The notes beneath the pieces are model-generated. The model saw only the letters and a program-made list of their open reading frames with translations, searched no databases and had not been told where the DNA came from. Both the position numbers and the translations under genes were made by a program. Shown one piece after another: positions 7,904 to 17,473 of a DNA stretch of 29,953 bases. How positions within the stretch are numbered: the first letter of the stretch is position 1; every line of letters begins with the position of its first letter. The stretch is from positions 1 to 29,953 of the IMG/VR virus record IMGVR_UViG_3300044732_000488. The stretch is one strand, 5' to 3'. Origin of the DNA: a virus.

Positions 7904-8998
7904 TTATTTTAATTGTTTTTTGATTTCTCTGTGTCTCTCCAAAGCTGTCATTGCCTCGAAAGGTTTTGAGTCTTTAACCTCTGGTTTTGCTTTTGTACTT
8001 GCGCTAAGTTGGATCTCTTTAGCTTCTGAAATTTCGGCTTTTAATTCAACTTTCAAGTCATTCATTTGTTTAGCCACTTCGCTAGACAAATTCATTACGA
8101 TTGATTTGATTAACGCTTCAAATTTTGCATCGTTAGTCATTTCAACTTCTACTTCAACTTTCGTTTCTGCTGGTTTGATTTCAGCGATAATTCCCGCTTC
8201 TGTAATTATCAAGACGTTGCCATCTTCTAATTCGTGTTCGCCAACTGGTGCAGGAGTAGTTGTGCCATCTTCGGCTACAATAACAACCTCTTGACCAGCT
8301 TCAAAACTTGCCGCTTCTAAAACTGTAACGCCATCGCTAAGTCTCATTTGTGCTAGTTTTACATCCACCACTTCGGGTGCTGGGTTATCGCTCGATAATT
8401 TTATCGATGCAAACCCCTCTTTAATTGCATTTGCAATCGCTTCTAGATTCATATAGTTAGTATTTAAATTAATTTTCTCTAATCCGAATTTTGTACCATC
8501 AATAGAAAAGCCTTTTACCTTTCCCGTTTTGATATAATCGTTCCAAACCTCGTCGTTATTTATTTTCTGCATTCCGTATAATGTGCCAATCGGGTGCTTA
8601 AATCCGTATAGTACTGACTTATCGTGTACTTCATCCTCTTTTATCCAAGTTTCCGTAAAGGTTACATCTTCAATTAATTTCCCATCGTGTTCGATAGTTG
8701 AATTATTTTGAAATCCATTTTTTATGAACTTTTCGTGGATTTCTGCAATCGTTTCCGCCTCAAACATAATGTTAAACGGTTCGCCTCCATCGGGATCGTT
8801 TCTCATTATTAGCTGGTTTGGTATAAGTACCGGCCCAACTACAATCCTTTTCTCCTCATTTGCCGTTGCCAGTTGTATATCTGTTTGCTCTGCCTTAAGT
8901 GAAATAAATAACTCTTTTGTGGCTGGATCATCCACTAACGAAATTGCGTAAATTCCGCTTTCATCATTTTCGTTTAATATAACTTTATACGTTTGCAT
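7904..8998 (-). CDS. XkdF-like prohead protease with C-terminal scaffold region
   Basis: This is a 364-residue protein. Residues about 1-175 resemble the XkdF-like putative serine protease domain: DPDGGEPFNIMFEAETI, NNSTIEHDGK, DKSVLYGFKHPIGTL and KTGKVKGFSIDG. The remainder is acidic and coiled coil, with a Val/Glu-rich linker (ETKVEVEVEM) and a helical end (ERHREIKKQLK), as expected for an internal scaffold or delta domain removed during capsid maturation. Direct placement before the capsid gene supports a protease-scaffold fusion. The likely catalytic residues were not assigned. Confidence 0.75.
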   Translation of the reverse strand: MQTYKVILNENDESGIYAISLVDDPATKELFISLKAEQTDIQLATANEEKRIVVGPVLIPNQLIMRNDPDGGEPFNIMFEAETIAEIHEKFIKNGFQNNSTIEHDGKLIEDVTFTETWIKEDEVHDKSVLYGFKHPIGTLYGMQKINNDEVWNDYIKTGKVKGFSIDGTKFGLEKINLNTNYMNLEAIANAIKEGFASIKLSSDNPAPEVVDVKLAQMRLSDGVTVLEAASFEAGQEVVIVAEDGTTTPAPVGEHELEDGNVLIITEAGIIAEIKPAETKVEVEVEMTNDAKFEALIKSIVMNLSSEVAKQMNDLKVELKAEISEAKEIQLSASTKAKPEVKDSKPFEAMTALERHREIKKQLK

Positions 8999-9036
8999 AC
9001 TCTTTTAACTAAATTTAATTTGTTTGTTATAAACTT

Positions 9037-10926
9037 TTATCCTAGTGAGGCGTTTTTAATGATGTTGCGATCTAGTGATTGCCCCGTTGTAACGTCGCTA
9101 GGAACTACGTATGCTTTAACTGGTGTTTGCTCATTCGTTGCCATAATTCCAGCTAATTGATTAACTCCGCTATTACCTACTACGTTGAATTGTGGTGCGC
9201 TTCCTGCTGCTGCTCCGCCTCCTGCGCTACCTCCTGCCATCGAAGGTGCTGCACCGCCTCCAGCACCGCCTCCGCCTCCACTTAATAACGCTCTTGCTCT
9301 GGCTAAATTTGCCAAAATAGTAGCCGCTCCACTTGCGTAAAATGCTATTTTAGTTGATAGGTAAACTGCTGGAGCTGCTGGACCTGCAACCGAAGCCGCA
9401 CCCGCTGCGCTTGATTCAGTTCCTTGCATCATTTTTGAGAATGCAATAGCACTATCCGCACCAATTTGAACGAGTGCAAGTGCTTTCATTGCCGCTTGCC
9501 CCGCCTTTCCTCTTGCTAATCCGTTGGCTTGAATTTGCTCCAATAATTTTTCCCCGCTTTGAGCGATATTTGCAATCGCGTTAGTAGTTAATTGAAATTG
9601 CTCTATTCTTCTTTGGCGTGCCTCCTCTGCTCTTTCATTTCTTGCGGTTTCACTATCATAAATTATTTGCGCGGTTTGTAATTGAAATTGTTGCTCTGCT
9701 GCAATTTGATCCTCTTTAAACTTTGCGTCTTTTTCTCGCTTTGCTTGGTTTGCAGCGTCTAAATTTTCTAACGATGTAACGTCAAAGTCGCCTTGTATTT
9801 TGTCATTTTCTTCATTAAACTCCTTATTGAGTTTTTTTATTTTTTCCTTTTTTTCAGTTTCTGTAAGTTCTTCTTTTTTGGCTGCTGCCGCTGCTTTTTT
9901 TGCCGCTTCAATTCTTTTCTTTTCTTTTTCATCCTCACGCTCTTTATCCGCTGCCGCTAATTCTCTATTCAATCTTTTTGCTAACTCAACTCGATCCTTT
10001 TCAGAATTGCCCTCATCTTTTAAAGCTTCTAAATATTTGTTTTTGGCTTCAATTTTCTTTTTAGTAAATTCATCTAATTGATCGCCCTGCTGCTCTAAAT
10101 ATTTTTTATTTAATGCAAGTGATTTGTCGGCTGCCTCACGCATTTTATCCAACGCTCTTGAAGCATCTGAAGTAGCACCGACAAAATCCGTAACAGTATT
10201 GAAAATAGTACCGAAAAAATCCCCTACGCTTTTAAGTCCAGGCAAAAAATTTAAAACCGCCTCTTTTACTTTGTCAAAGTTTTGGTATAATGCAACCAAT
10301 CCAACTACAAGCGCACCGATTCCCGTTCCTATAATTGCCAATCTTAGCAACTTCATTCCCGTTGTTGCTGCGCTTGTTGCCGCTGTTGCCGCTACTGTTG
10401 CAGTTGATTGCGCTGCTGTTGCAATTACATCCTCTTTTTTTAATGCAATCGATCCAGTTTGAATAAAATTATTTGCAACTTGAACTATATTTAGCGATTT
10501 AATTACTGCTCCTAATTGCTTAAAACTATCTACGCTCTCTCCTATCTGTTGAAGTCCCGCACTCAAAGCCATTGCGCTTTGAACTTTTAAAAGTGTCTTT
10601 TCAACTTCCGCAGATTCAGCACCAAATAAAGCCATTCCGCCCTGCACCGCAGCGAACCCACCTGCAACTCCAGCAAGTGAACTGCTCAAAGCCTTAAATT
10701 TAGCATCGGGATTAAATGCATCTGTTAACGCTTTCGCATCCCCGATTTGGTCTTTTAATTCTCCGGCTCTTTTTGCCGCTTGAATAGCCTCTTGACTTGT
10801 CGCTCCGAATTTACTTGACAATTCAGCTACCTCCGCTTGCGCTGCTCTTAATTGTGAGCGTAATGATCCAACCGCCTCGTCTGCGTTGCCTTGTATTTTT
10901 ATATCAATTACTTTCTCTATTGCCAT
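9037..10926 (-). CDS. Tape measure protein
   Basis: This 629-residue protein has a long N-terminal coiled coil (LRSQLRAAQAEVAELSSKFG), hydrophobic helices near residues 190-215 (LLRLAIIGTGIGALVVGLV), a Lys/Glu/Ala-rich coiled coil near 270-430, and a Gly/Ala-rich segment near 560-590 (SGGGGGAGGGAAPSMAGG). This is the standard make-up of a siphovirus tape measure, which sets tail length. At about 0.15 nm per residue it predicts a tail near 94 nm, a rough inference. The gene is preceded by a 44-residue gene and the tail-tip gene, and followed by the protease-scaffold gene. Confidence 0.85.
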   Translation of the reverse strand: MAIEKVIDIKIQGNADEAVGSLRSQLRAAQAEVAELSSKFGATSQEAIQAAKRAGELKDQIGDAKALTDAFNPDAKFKALSSSLAGVAGGFAAVQGGMALFGAESAEVEKTLLKVQSAMALSAGLQQIGESVDSFKQLGAVIKSLNIVQVANNFIQTGSIALKKEDVIATAAQSTATVAATAATSAATTGMKLLRLAIIGTGIGALVVGLVALYQNFDKVKEAVLNFLPGLKSVGDFFGTIFNTVTDFVGATSDASRALDKMREAADKSLALNKKYLEQQGDQLDEFTKKKIEAKNKYLEALKDEGNSEKDRVELAKRLNRELAAADKEREDEKEKKRIEAAKKAAAAAKKEELTETEKKEKIKKLNKEFNEENDKIQGDFDVTSLENLDAANQAKREKDAKFKEDQIAAEQQFQLQTAQIIYDSETARNERAEEARQRRIEQFQLTTNAIANIAQSGEKLLEQIQANGLARGKAGQAAMKALALVQIGADSAIAFSKMMQGTESSAAGAASVAGPAAPAVYLSTKIAFYASGAATILANLARARALLSGGGGGAGGGAAPSMAGGSAGGGAAAGSAPQFNVVGNSGVNQLAGIMATNEQTPVKAYVVPSDVTTGQSLDRNIIKNASLG

Positions 10927-11051
10927 CTCGATAATTTTTTAAATAATTCCCAATTATTTGTATATTGATATTTTCCCTTTGCAATTTCGATTGTCTCGTT
11001 GCCTTTGTAGTCCTCTGCTATTTGTAGCATCTCTAAGATTTGATTAAGCAT
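10917..11051 (-). CDS. 44-residue protein between tail tip and tape measure genes
   Basis: The ATG at 11051 overlaps the end of the tail-tip gene, and the TAG at 10917-10919 overlaps the start of the tape measure gene by 10 bp. The product begins MLNQILEMLQIAEDYKGN, a helical N-terminus, and ends ELFKKLSRWQ. Overlaps at both ends suggest translational coupling. It has no recognised family. A short tape-measure partner or chaperone is possible by position only. Confidence 0.6.
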   Translation of the reverse strand: MLNQILEMLQIAEDYKGNETIEIAKGKYQYTNNWELFKKLSRWQ

Positions 11052-13458
11052 TTTGAAATACTGGTATTTGAATTGTTGTTGAAACTACTCCTTTAAAATA
11101 TTCTATTAATATACTGTCTGATCTGTCTAATCCCGTTGTGTTTGCTGGAACTGAAACGTTTAGTAAGCCATCTTTAAATTGATTTCCACCGCTTGAATAA
11201 GTTCCTGCTAAAAATCCAGCTGCAACTTTTGAACGCCATAAATCATAATCATTTAAGAAAACTTGTACTTCCACTTCTTGCGCTTTATTGTCCAAAGCAA
11301 TAGCTACTATATTTGTGCTTCTTAACGGTGTTTCTTCGGCAACTAATTGTCTAAAATCACTTAATAATTCAAAAGTCGTTTCTTTGGTTACTAAATCAAC
11401 TGTCATCGTGTTAATGGTGTACCTTTTATTTTTGTAAATAATCCTATCATATAATTGAATACTATTTACAATTAAAGTATTTAGCATCGCTTTTACAGTT
11501 ACTTTTCGAGTTCTAATATTGTAAAGATTTTCTACATATTTTGAATAGTACGTACTATATAAACCTTTTGGAGGTGCTAAACTAGTATCTACAACTCCAA
11601 ATTCATCGCTAAAATTTAAAGAATATAAATATGCTTGGTCACTTGCACCTATTGATATTTCATTTGTAAATCTTCTGTAAAATGTTTGATTAAAAGATGA
11701 ACCTCCAAAAGTGTATTTAATTGGTGTAGTCACGTTATCTACTGTTAATGCAGGTCGGCTATTTAAGTACATTAAAACTGGCTTTGGCGTATATGCTTGT
11801 TGGTCTTTATTCCATAGCGTAGCAGTTACAAAATTAGTTACAGTTGTCCCAGTTGTTATTGGTGGAATATAACGCTCATACATAATATCCTCGAATGGGA
11901 GTTTAACTTCATAAACCTCCGTACTTGCTATATTTTCATTTGTATAATCCAAATCGCCATACTCACGATTAAACAAGCCACGAAAAGAATTATTAATTAT
12001 ATTCTCTGACTTTTCAAATAAAAATTTAATTGATTTGAATATTTTAGGTTTTGCAATTTGCTCGTCGTCTGTCTTGCAGTATTTTGTAATGTCTAGAACT
12101 CTACCTCTTTCAAAATATACGTCCATTGTTACAAATTCAAAAGTAGTTTCATTAATTGGAACAATCATAAGATTGTGCGCTTTCATAATTCCTATTAAAA
12201 ACGATTCGACCGTCATATCAGGAACGTAATTTTGAACGTTTAATAGTGTGGATGTTGTTTGAGAAGCTCCATAACCGTACCTATCGACTGCGAAAAACGG
12301 CGATATTCCAACATTTCTTCTATACTCAATTTGTGAATTAAAAGTCATAGGTAATTCTGACCTAACAAAAAAAGTAAACCTATGGAAAGGGTATTCTCCA
12401 TTTATTTTAGGTTCGTCCCATCTATAACGAGCAAAATAACACGCTTCTAAATAACCAAGATGATTTTCTATGCTTAAAAATAAAACGCCATTATCGTAAA
12501 TATCAACAGTATATGGTATTGAATCATCAGTAGGATCAATATCAATCCAGCTTTCAATTCTAGTATTACTTAAAACATCACTTTGTGGCAAATCATTAAA
12601 TCTGAAAATTAATTCATCAGTTGTTAAGTTTAAATAACCTTTTGTAAGATTACTGAAATCTGCATCTTTTGAAGTAAAATTAATTTTTAAAGCTTCTGTT
12701 TTCACAGTAAACTTTTCAGCGTTTTTTAAATATAACCACAGTTTTTTAAATACTATACTTTCTAAAAATACACCAGTAAAAGTAAGATTGTAGGCAGTTT
12801 GTATATACTCAAATATTTTATAAACTGGAATAGCAGGGAATAACTCCCTTGCATCAATAGCGCCGCTTGTTGTTGTTATATCTGAACCGCTACCAGTTCC
12901 GCACTCATAACGTCTATTACTTCCAATTAAAGGCAAAGCAAGATTAAGACCGAGTCCAGTTCCAGATGATAAAATAGTACTTACATTTGATTGATTATAA
13001 TCAAAATTTAATTCATTATAACAACTTACTCCATTTTCATCTCGTAAACTATTTAATTTATCTTCTTTGAACCTATCTTTTATTTGAGTTAAATTACCAG
13101 TAAAATTGATGGTATAACTTTCAACCATATTATCCTTTTTGTCGGCTTTCTCTAATTGAAATTTTCCAAAGCGAAAAGGTATATCGTCAATCTCTATTCT
13201 ACCAAAATACTTTTTACGTTGATCGAATCCATCATTAACCGCGTTTTCGTACCAATAAGAAAAGATTTTATTATTTACTGCACTTGCTGGAACTGTAAAC
13301 GATTTCGAATAGTCTGTAAATATTTTACCTAAGTCGTTAAAATTCTGAATAGATGAAGTGATAGTAATTGTTTCATCCGCAAATAATTCTATTCTTTTGG
13401 AAATTGGAGTTAGTACGTCATCAATTAATTCATCAATATAAATGTAAATTCCTACCAT
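11044..13458 (-). CDS. Tail tip / baseplate hub-like protein
   Basis: This 804-residue protein begins MVGIYIYIDELIDDVLTPIS. The segment TDYSKSFTVPASAVNNKIF near residues 48-66 and the next FGRIEIDDIPFRFGKFQLEKA are typical of large Bacteroidota phage tail or baseplate proteins. Most of the rest is beta-rich and aromatic, with repeated Tyr/Phe/Asn. It probably forms the tail tip or hub near the tape measure and fibre. It lies 1 bp after the 361-residue tail gene, so the two are co-translated. Confidence 0.7.
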   Translation of the reverse strand: MVGIYIYIDELIDDVLTPISKRIELFADETITITSSIQNFNDLGKIFTDYSKSFTVPASAVNNKIFSYWYENAVNDGFDQRKKYFGRIEIDDIPFRFGKFQLEKADKKDNMVESYTINFTGNLTQIKDRFKEDKLNSLRDENGVSCYNELNFDYNQSNVSTILSSGTGLGLNLALPLIGSNRRYECGTGSGSDITTTSGAIDARELFPAIPVYKIFEYIQTAYNLTFTGVFLESIVFKKLWLYLKNAEKFTVKTEALKINFTSKDADFSNLTKGYLNLTTDELIFRFNDLPQSDVLSNTRIESWIDIDPTDDSIPYTVDIYDNGVLFLSIENHLGYLEACYFARYRWDEPKINGEYPFHRFTFFVRSELPMTFNSQIEYRRNVGISPFFAVDRYGYGASQTTSTLLNVQNYVPDMTVESFLIGIMKAHNLMIVPINETTFEFVTMDVYFERGRVLDITKYCKTDDEQIAKPKIFKSIKFLFEKSENIINNSFRGLFNREYGDLDYTNENIASTEVYEVKLPFEDIMYERYIPPITTGTTVTNFVTATLWNKDQQAYTPKPVLMYLNSRPALTVDNVTTPIKYTFGGSSFNQTFYRRFTNEISIGASDQAYLYSLNFSDEFGVVDTSLAPPKGLYSTYYSKYVENLYNIRTRKVTVKAMLNTLIVNSIQLYDRIIYKNKRYTINTMTVDLVTKETTFELLSDFRQLVAEETPLRSTNIVAIALDNKAQEVEVQVFLNDYDLWRSKVAAGFLAGTYSSGGNQFKDGLLNVSVPANTTGLDRSDSILIEYFKGVVSTTIQIPVFQNA

Positions 13459-13459
13459 A

Positions 13460-14545
13460 TTAATCTACATCGTTTATAAGGTTAAATGCGTACTCAAAGT
13501 TCATTTCGTAGTTTATCATCTTGTCCTTTAACCTTGTTTTCTTTTGCAAAGATTTGTCTTTTAAAGTTGCTGGCTCGTTATCGAGTAAAATAGTTTCGCT
13601 ACTCATTAACTCAACAAGTAACTCGATTGTATTTTCATCAACCCATCCAGTATTTAGCTTAACACTTTGCTTTAAATCAAAATTAAACTCCTTTTTTTGA
13701 CCTCTCAACGGGTTGTAATCAACTGCATCAGCTAATAAATTAAACCCTTTACTCTTTACCTCGTAGCTATCTGTACGTGCTTTAAAAAATGTTAGGTACT
13801 GCCATCCGCCTTTTGAGTTTATAAATGCGCATTTAATTGGTGTGTAAAGACAATCGTCTCCGTTTAAAAAGTAAATTTGTGGTTGTGCAGGAACTCCGCC
13901 AGAAGTATTGTATCTGACTTGTACAGTATTGCCATTTTCAAGTCCAGCAGCTGCAGTTCGATAAGGTACTTTGTACATATAAATTCCAGAGGTATAACCA
14001 CTACCAATAACAACTACATTTTCAATAGTTGTACCCGCTAAATTTCTATATCTGTAAATTAAATCATAAGTTCCAGTTGTAAAATCAATCAGCAAATTAA
14101 AATATTGGTTATTATCGGAGCGGTAAATATTTACATCGGGATTCGTTAATAAAACAACATCCGAAGTTATTGATTGATTATAGCCGCCTTGGTAATTATT
14201 ATATCCATTTACAGCGACAAACTCTTGTAATTCTAATTCTGTCCATTCATCGTTTATATCTACTTTCCAATACGTTGTTACTTCAACTTTGCGCCACATA
14301 TTTGCATCCTCATCCGTTGGTGTGATTGCGCTCGGTGCTATGTTTTCTATTTCATCTTTAATATAAGGCGAAATATTAAACCAACAATCCCGATTAACTG
14401 TATCGGGGATTTGCTTTTCTAGCGTTACGGTTTTAGTTGGTAGCACTCCAGCAGGATCAATTATATCAATCACGCATCTAGTATAAACCTGCGTCGCTTC
14501 ATCAACTAAAATTTTATAAGGACTTCTTACAAATATTACTTTCAT
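13460..14545 (-). CDS. Tail structural protein (distal tail-like)
   Basis: This 361-residue, beta-rich protein begins MKVIFVRSPYKILVDEATQV. It contains a C-terminal block found in Bacteroidota phage tail proteins: SKGGWQYLTFFKARTDSYEV, then LLADAVDYNPLRGQKKEF, and a final INYEMNFEYAFNLINDVD. Its start overlaps the end of the upstream gene by 4 bp and it ends 1 bp before the tail-tip gene. It is probably a distal tail or tip-complex subunit. The exact role cannot be fixed from the sequence. Confidence 0.65.
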   Translation of the reverse strand: MKVIFVRSPYKILVDEATQVYTRCVIDIIDPAGVLPTKTVTLEKQIPDTVNRDCWFNISPYIKDEIENIAPSAITPTDEDANMWRKVEVTTYWKVDINDEWTELELQEFVAVNGYNNYQGGYNQSITSDVVLLTNPDVNIYRSDNNQYFNLLIDFTTGTYDLIYRYRNLAGTTIENVVVIGSGYTSGIYMYKVPYRTAAAGLENGNTVQVRYNTSGGVPAQPQIYFLNGDDCLYTPIKCAFINSKGGWQYLTFFKARTDSYEVKSKGFNLLADAVDYNPLRGQKKEFNFDLKQSVKLNTGWVDENTIELLVELMSSETILLDNEPATLKDKSLQKKTRLKDKMINYEMNFEYAFNLINDVD

Positions 14546-15096
14546 TTTATTTCTTTTAACGTGAACTTTAAAAACGATTCTACATCCAAACCGTATTTCT
14601 CAACTATATTTTCATCTAAACTTTTGTAGCTCGTTTCAAACGCCTCTCGGAAAAACTTTGTTTCTGGTGTACCCTTTAAGTATATACTTCGGCTAATCAT
14701 AGACACCATTTGTTTACGATTCATAAACCTACCATCTTTGCCCCTCGTTCCTGCAAGTCCTTTGCGTACTACCCACTTATCAATCGAAGCACGTAACCCA
14801 CCTTTTTTACCCGTTCCGCTTCCAAATTGATAAGGGCTGTTCGGTGCTTTTGCGCTCGATATTTTACCTTTAACTCCGTAATCTAAAAACTTCCAATAAT
14901 CTTGAGCGTAAAAATCAAAAGCAATACTTCTAGCACTTTCTTTAGTTTCAAATCTCAAAGAGTCGGTCAACTTGTTACTTGTATTGTGTGAACCGTATTT
15001 GCCTCCTTTCTTTAAGTTAGACTTCGCCCGATCAATAACAAGTTGCCCAAACTCATTTAAAGCCTGCTGAACGTTATCAATCTTCACAACAAACAC
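14542..15096 (-). CDS. HK97 gp10-like tail component / neck protein
   Basis: This 184-residue protein has an N-terminal helix (NVQQALNEFGQLVIDRAKSN), a Gly/Ser/Lys-rich loop, then YAQDYWKFLDYGVKG, a hallmark of the Bacteroidota version of HK97 gp10-like proteins, and a basic central part (GTGKKGGLRASIDKWVVRKG). Such proteins help complete the tail or join it to the head. It overlaps the upstream gene by 20 bp and the downstream gene by 4 bp. Confidence 0.7.
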   Translation of the reverse strand: MFVVKIDNVQQALNEFGQLVIDRAKSNLKKGGKYGSHNTSNKLTDSLRFETKESARSIAFDFYAQDYWKFLDYGVKGKISSAKAPNSPYQFGSGTGKKGGLRASIDKWVVRKGLAGTRGKDGRFMNRKQMVSMISRSIYLKGTPETKFFREAFETSYKSLDENIVEKYGLDVESFLKFTLKEIK

Positions 15097-15538
15097 TCAT
15101 TGCGTTGTTCGGAATAGAAAGCGTTAAATCTACTTTCCAACCATCCAACATATTTGTAAATTCTAAAAGTATCGGAGTTAAATCTGAAACGTTTTCAATC
15201 TCTATATCAAACTCATTTCTCGTTAACTGCATTTTGGTTATAGCATAATTAATAATGGCGTGGCAGGTGTTCAAATTGTCAATCTCGTTATCGTTGCCTA
15301 GAAACTTATTATTTGATTTTACCTTTGACACGTTGCGAATATCTAGAACTGCAATTTCAAAAGTAAAAGTATTGCTTTGTCCGGGAGCGGATGCGTTTAA
15401 AATATTTATGTGTGCCAGCGGAAATATATTCTTTTTTACGTTGTCGATAATGTCAGTCCCTTGCGTGATTGTGTTCACAAATGGCGCACCTTTTATGCTA
15501 TCTCGGATGAAGTTTAAACAAGTGTAGTATTGGTTCAT
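15077..15538 (-). CDS. Putative tail terminator / completion protein
   Basis: This 153-residue protein begins MNQYYTCLNFIRDSIKGAPF. It has the plan of small tail-completion proteins: an N-terminal helix, a strand region (IFPLAHINILNAS), a TFTFEIAVLDIRN strand, a central helix pair, and a final Gly-Trp segment (MLDGWKVDLTLSIP) before a Cys-Cys end (MSVCCED). The ATG overlaps the stop of the frameshifted gene (ATGA). It sits next to the gp10-like gene, a pairing common in siphoviruses. Confidence 0.6.
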   Translation of the reverse strand: MNQYYTCLNFIRDSIKGAPFVNTITQGTDIIDNVKKNIFPLAHINILNASAPGQSNTFTFEIAVLDIRNVSKVKSNNKFLGNDNEIDNLNTCHAIINYAITKMQLTRNEFDIEIENVSDLTPILLEFTNMLDGWKVDLTLSIPNNAMSVCCED

Positions 15539-16280
15539 TTCTGTTGTGTTTGTTTTATTCTACGTGCTTCCTCTTTGCTTTCATCAATCAAGTAAGATAG
15601 TAACGTGAGTGATTCAAAAAGAGGCTCTTTTCCAACGTCTGAAATTCTAATTTTAAGTTCTCGGCTAATTGTGATAAAGGATTGATACCATCCCCATCGT
15701 TCGGTAAAACTTCCTCCAAATTCAACTTCTCCCTCGCTGCCATCTTGGGAATAGAGCAAAGGGTAGTCTGCAATAATTCGCTGAATAAACTCCAAAAAAA
15801 AACCATTGCGCCTCTAACTATGTGCATCGGTGTATCTTTGAAATTTAACGCAAGTGATTCATCACCTGAAAACTCTTCAATTTCGTAATACTCTCCCGCT
15901 TTTCTTTTGATCGGTCGGTACATTACTGAAAGCATCAACTCGGTTAGTTCATCTTTGCCCATACAAGTATCAATCGTTGCGTGTTCCCCTAGTGATATGC
16001 GTTCCATATTAGGAATAAATCCGTAGTTAACGCCATTCATTTTAAACGTGCGTGTAAGTGCAGGTGATTGGTCTAGTGTTTGCGAAATTGTTTTGACTAT
16101 ATCGGCAAACTCAATCGCTGGAAGTTTCATTACATCGCTAACTTCTAAATTGCAGAATATCGCAACCATCTGAATGCAAATGTACGTTTCATCGTCTGCA
16201 TTATCGGCTACCACTTTTTGGTAACGTTTGTACTGTGATAAGGTTATTTCTTTTAAATCTGTTGGAATTACTACTCTCAT
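15535..16280 (-). CDS. Tail-region protein made by -1 frameshift (tail-assembly-chaperone-like)
   Basis: The zero frame starts at the ATG at 16280 (MRVVIPTDLKEITLSQYKRY) and alone would stop at 15588 after 230 residues. At a run of nine T residues (15802-15794) a -1 shift enters another frame with no ATG or GTG of its own that reads to the TGA at 15535. That frame is clearly protein-like (ERWGWYQSFITISREL, LLSYLIDESKEEARRIKQ) and resembles the GWY-containing C-termini of Bacteroidota phage tail-region proteins. The fused product would have 248 residues. Overlapping products made by -1 frameshifting are a hallmark of tail assembly chaperones. A homopolymer length error or natural length variation would produce the same picture. 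The gene follows the terminase and overlaps the next gene by ATGA. Confidence 0.65.
15794..15803 (-). other. Candidate -1 slippery site (G followed by T9)
   Basis: In mRNA the codons are AUG GUU UUU UUU UGG. A -1 slip after the second UUU gives UUG GAG UUU and enters the long second frame. U UUU UUU fits the canonical X XXY YYZ heptamer. No clear stimulatory hairpin was seen in the next 60 bases. The same result would follow from ten rather than nine T residues. Confidence 0.55.
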
Positions 16281-16282
16281 AC

Positions 16283-16296
16283 TTATAAGACTAAAA
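16283..16296 (-). promoter_or_regulatory. Shared start-proximal motif TTTTAGTCTTATAA, copy 2
   Basis: This is identical to the motif at 6205-6218 and lies at the same two-base distance from its ATG (16280). It stands between the terminase gene and the tail module. It may be a late promoter for the phage sigma factor or an initiation element. Confidence 0.4.
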
Positions 16297-16309
16297 AATG
16301 TGGTTTTGT

Positions 16310-17473
16310 TTATGTAATTATTACTTTTCGTGTTGGCTTTATTGCAAGTTGCATCATTGCGAAGTATCGAAGCGCATCGATGGCGTGATTCATCGAGTCA
16401 ATCGGCTTGTTAAGTTTCTTGCCGGTCTTGTCAACATCCCAACTATACGATCTCAATTCTTTGATTAGATTCACGCTTGACTTTGTGATTAACATTTGTC
16501 TTTGTTGCAGTACTGAAATCCCGAAATTAATCGAGTCCGCACCTTTTACAACCGCTTTTATGTTATATCCTGCTCGCCTTATTTCCTCAATACTTTTCGG
16601 CTCGGCACTATCGGCCCAAATTGGGAGGCGTTTATCGTGGCTCATTAAGTTTATTATATCGGAGTTTAAAAGTGAGGTCGAATAGATTACCTCGTTGCAA
16701 ATTATTTTACCATCGTATTCGTGTACCTCGATTAGTGCGCTCGGATCGTTGCTATATCCAAAATCTAACCCGTAACCGATTAACTTTGCTTCGGCTGGTA
16801 TTGTATCGATTAGTTCGTAATTTTCGAATATAACGCCCTCCAGCGTTCCGAGTTGACCGAGTCCGTAAACCTTGTACCAATTATCCCAATAAGATGAAGT
16901 TAACGCCTTTTCTTTTGCTTTATTTATGAAGTTCAAAGCGGATTCTGGGCAGGCTTCATTATCCATATAATTAACGATTATAAAATCTACATCGCTATCG
17001 TTTTGGAGTTCGGTGTGAAACCAAAATTCATTCGTTGGATTCCAATCTAAATAAACTCCTAGTTTTGTTCGTGATGCTAGTTCGGTGTATGCGTGAAATA
17101 CCATATTATTGGCTTCATTCATATACAAATAATCACGCCTCGCACCTCTCAACTTTGCGTCATTATCCGCAGAAAAAAACTCTATTTGTGATCCGTTGGC
17201 AAAGGTGTATTTGAAATCGGTTGCGTTCCATCGGTTGTCAAACCATCGCCCCGTTTCTTTCATTATCTTTTTAAAATCTTTCATCGCACCACGTTTGAGA
17301 TGCGGGATTGATTCAGCGACTACACTAATCTCGGTTAATTCTGTTTTGGTTGCGAGGTTAATTAAAATAGGAAGCACTCCAAAGGTTTTACCCGCTGAAG
17401 TGCCTCCTTGTATTCCTTTGACAAATTTTGTCAAATTAAGTATTTTATTTATTACTGTGGTTCGAATGAACAT
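16310..17473 (-). CDS. terL: Terminase large subunit
   Basis: This 387-residue DNA-packaging motor is of the Terminase_3 type. The ATPase part has Walker A GGTSAGKT (residues 23-30) and a Walker B-like DYLYMNEAN (114-122), where the usual acidic residue before Glu is Asn, a variant known in this group. The nuclease part has the expected acidic residues in GLDFGYSNDPSA (Asp237), WADSAEPKS (Asp288) and MNHAIDALRY (Asp366). It docks on the portal, hydrolyses ATP to pump DNA and cuts concatemers. The ATG overlaps the last base of the small-subunit stop region. Confidence 0.95.
   Translation of the reverse strand: MFIRTTVINKILNLTKFVKGIQGGTSAGKTFGVLPILINLATKTELTEISVVAESIPHLKRGAMKDFKKIMKETGRWFDNRWNATDFKYTFANGSQIEFFSADNDAKLRGARRDYLYMNEANNMVFHAYTELASRTKLGVYLDWNPTNEFWFHTELQNDSDVDFIIVNYMDNEACPESALNFINKAKEKALTSSYWDNWYKVYGLGQLGTLEGVIFENYELIDTIPAEAKLIGYGLDFGYSNDPSALIEVHEYDGKIICNEVIYSTSLLNSDIINLMSHDKRLPIWADSAEPKSIEEIRRAGYNIKAVVKGADSINFGISVLQQRQMLITKSSVNLIKELRSYSWDVDKTGKKLNKPIDSMNHAIDALRYFAMMQLAIKPTRKVIIT

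Noticed and set aside
9800-10081. Plus-strand frame of 93 codons within the tape measure gene
   Set aside because: It is Ser/Phe low-complexity sequence, the mirror of the Lys/Glu/Ala coiled coil on the other strand.
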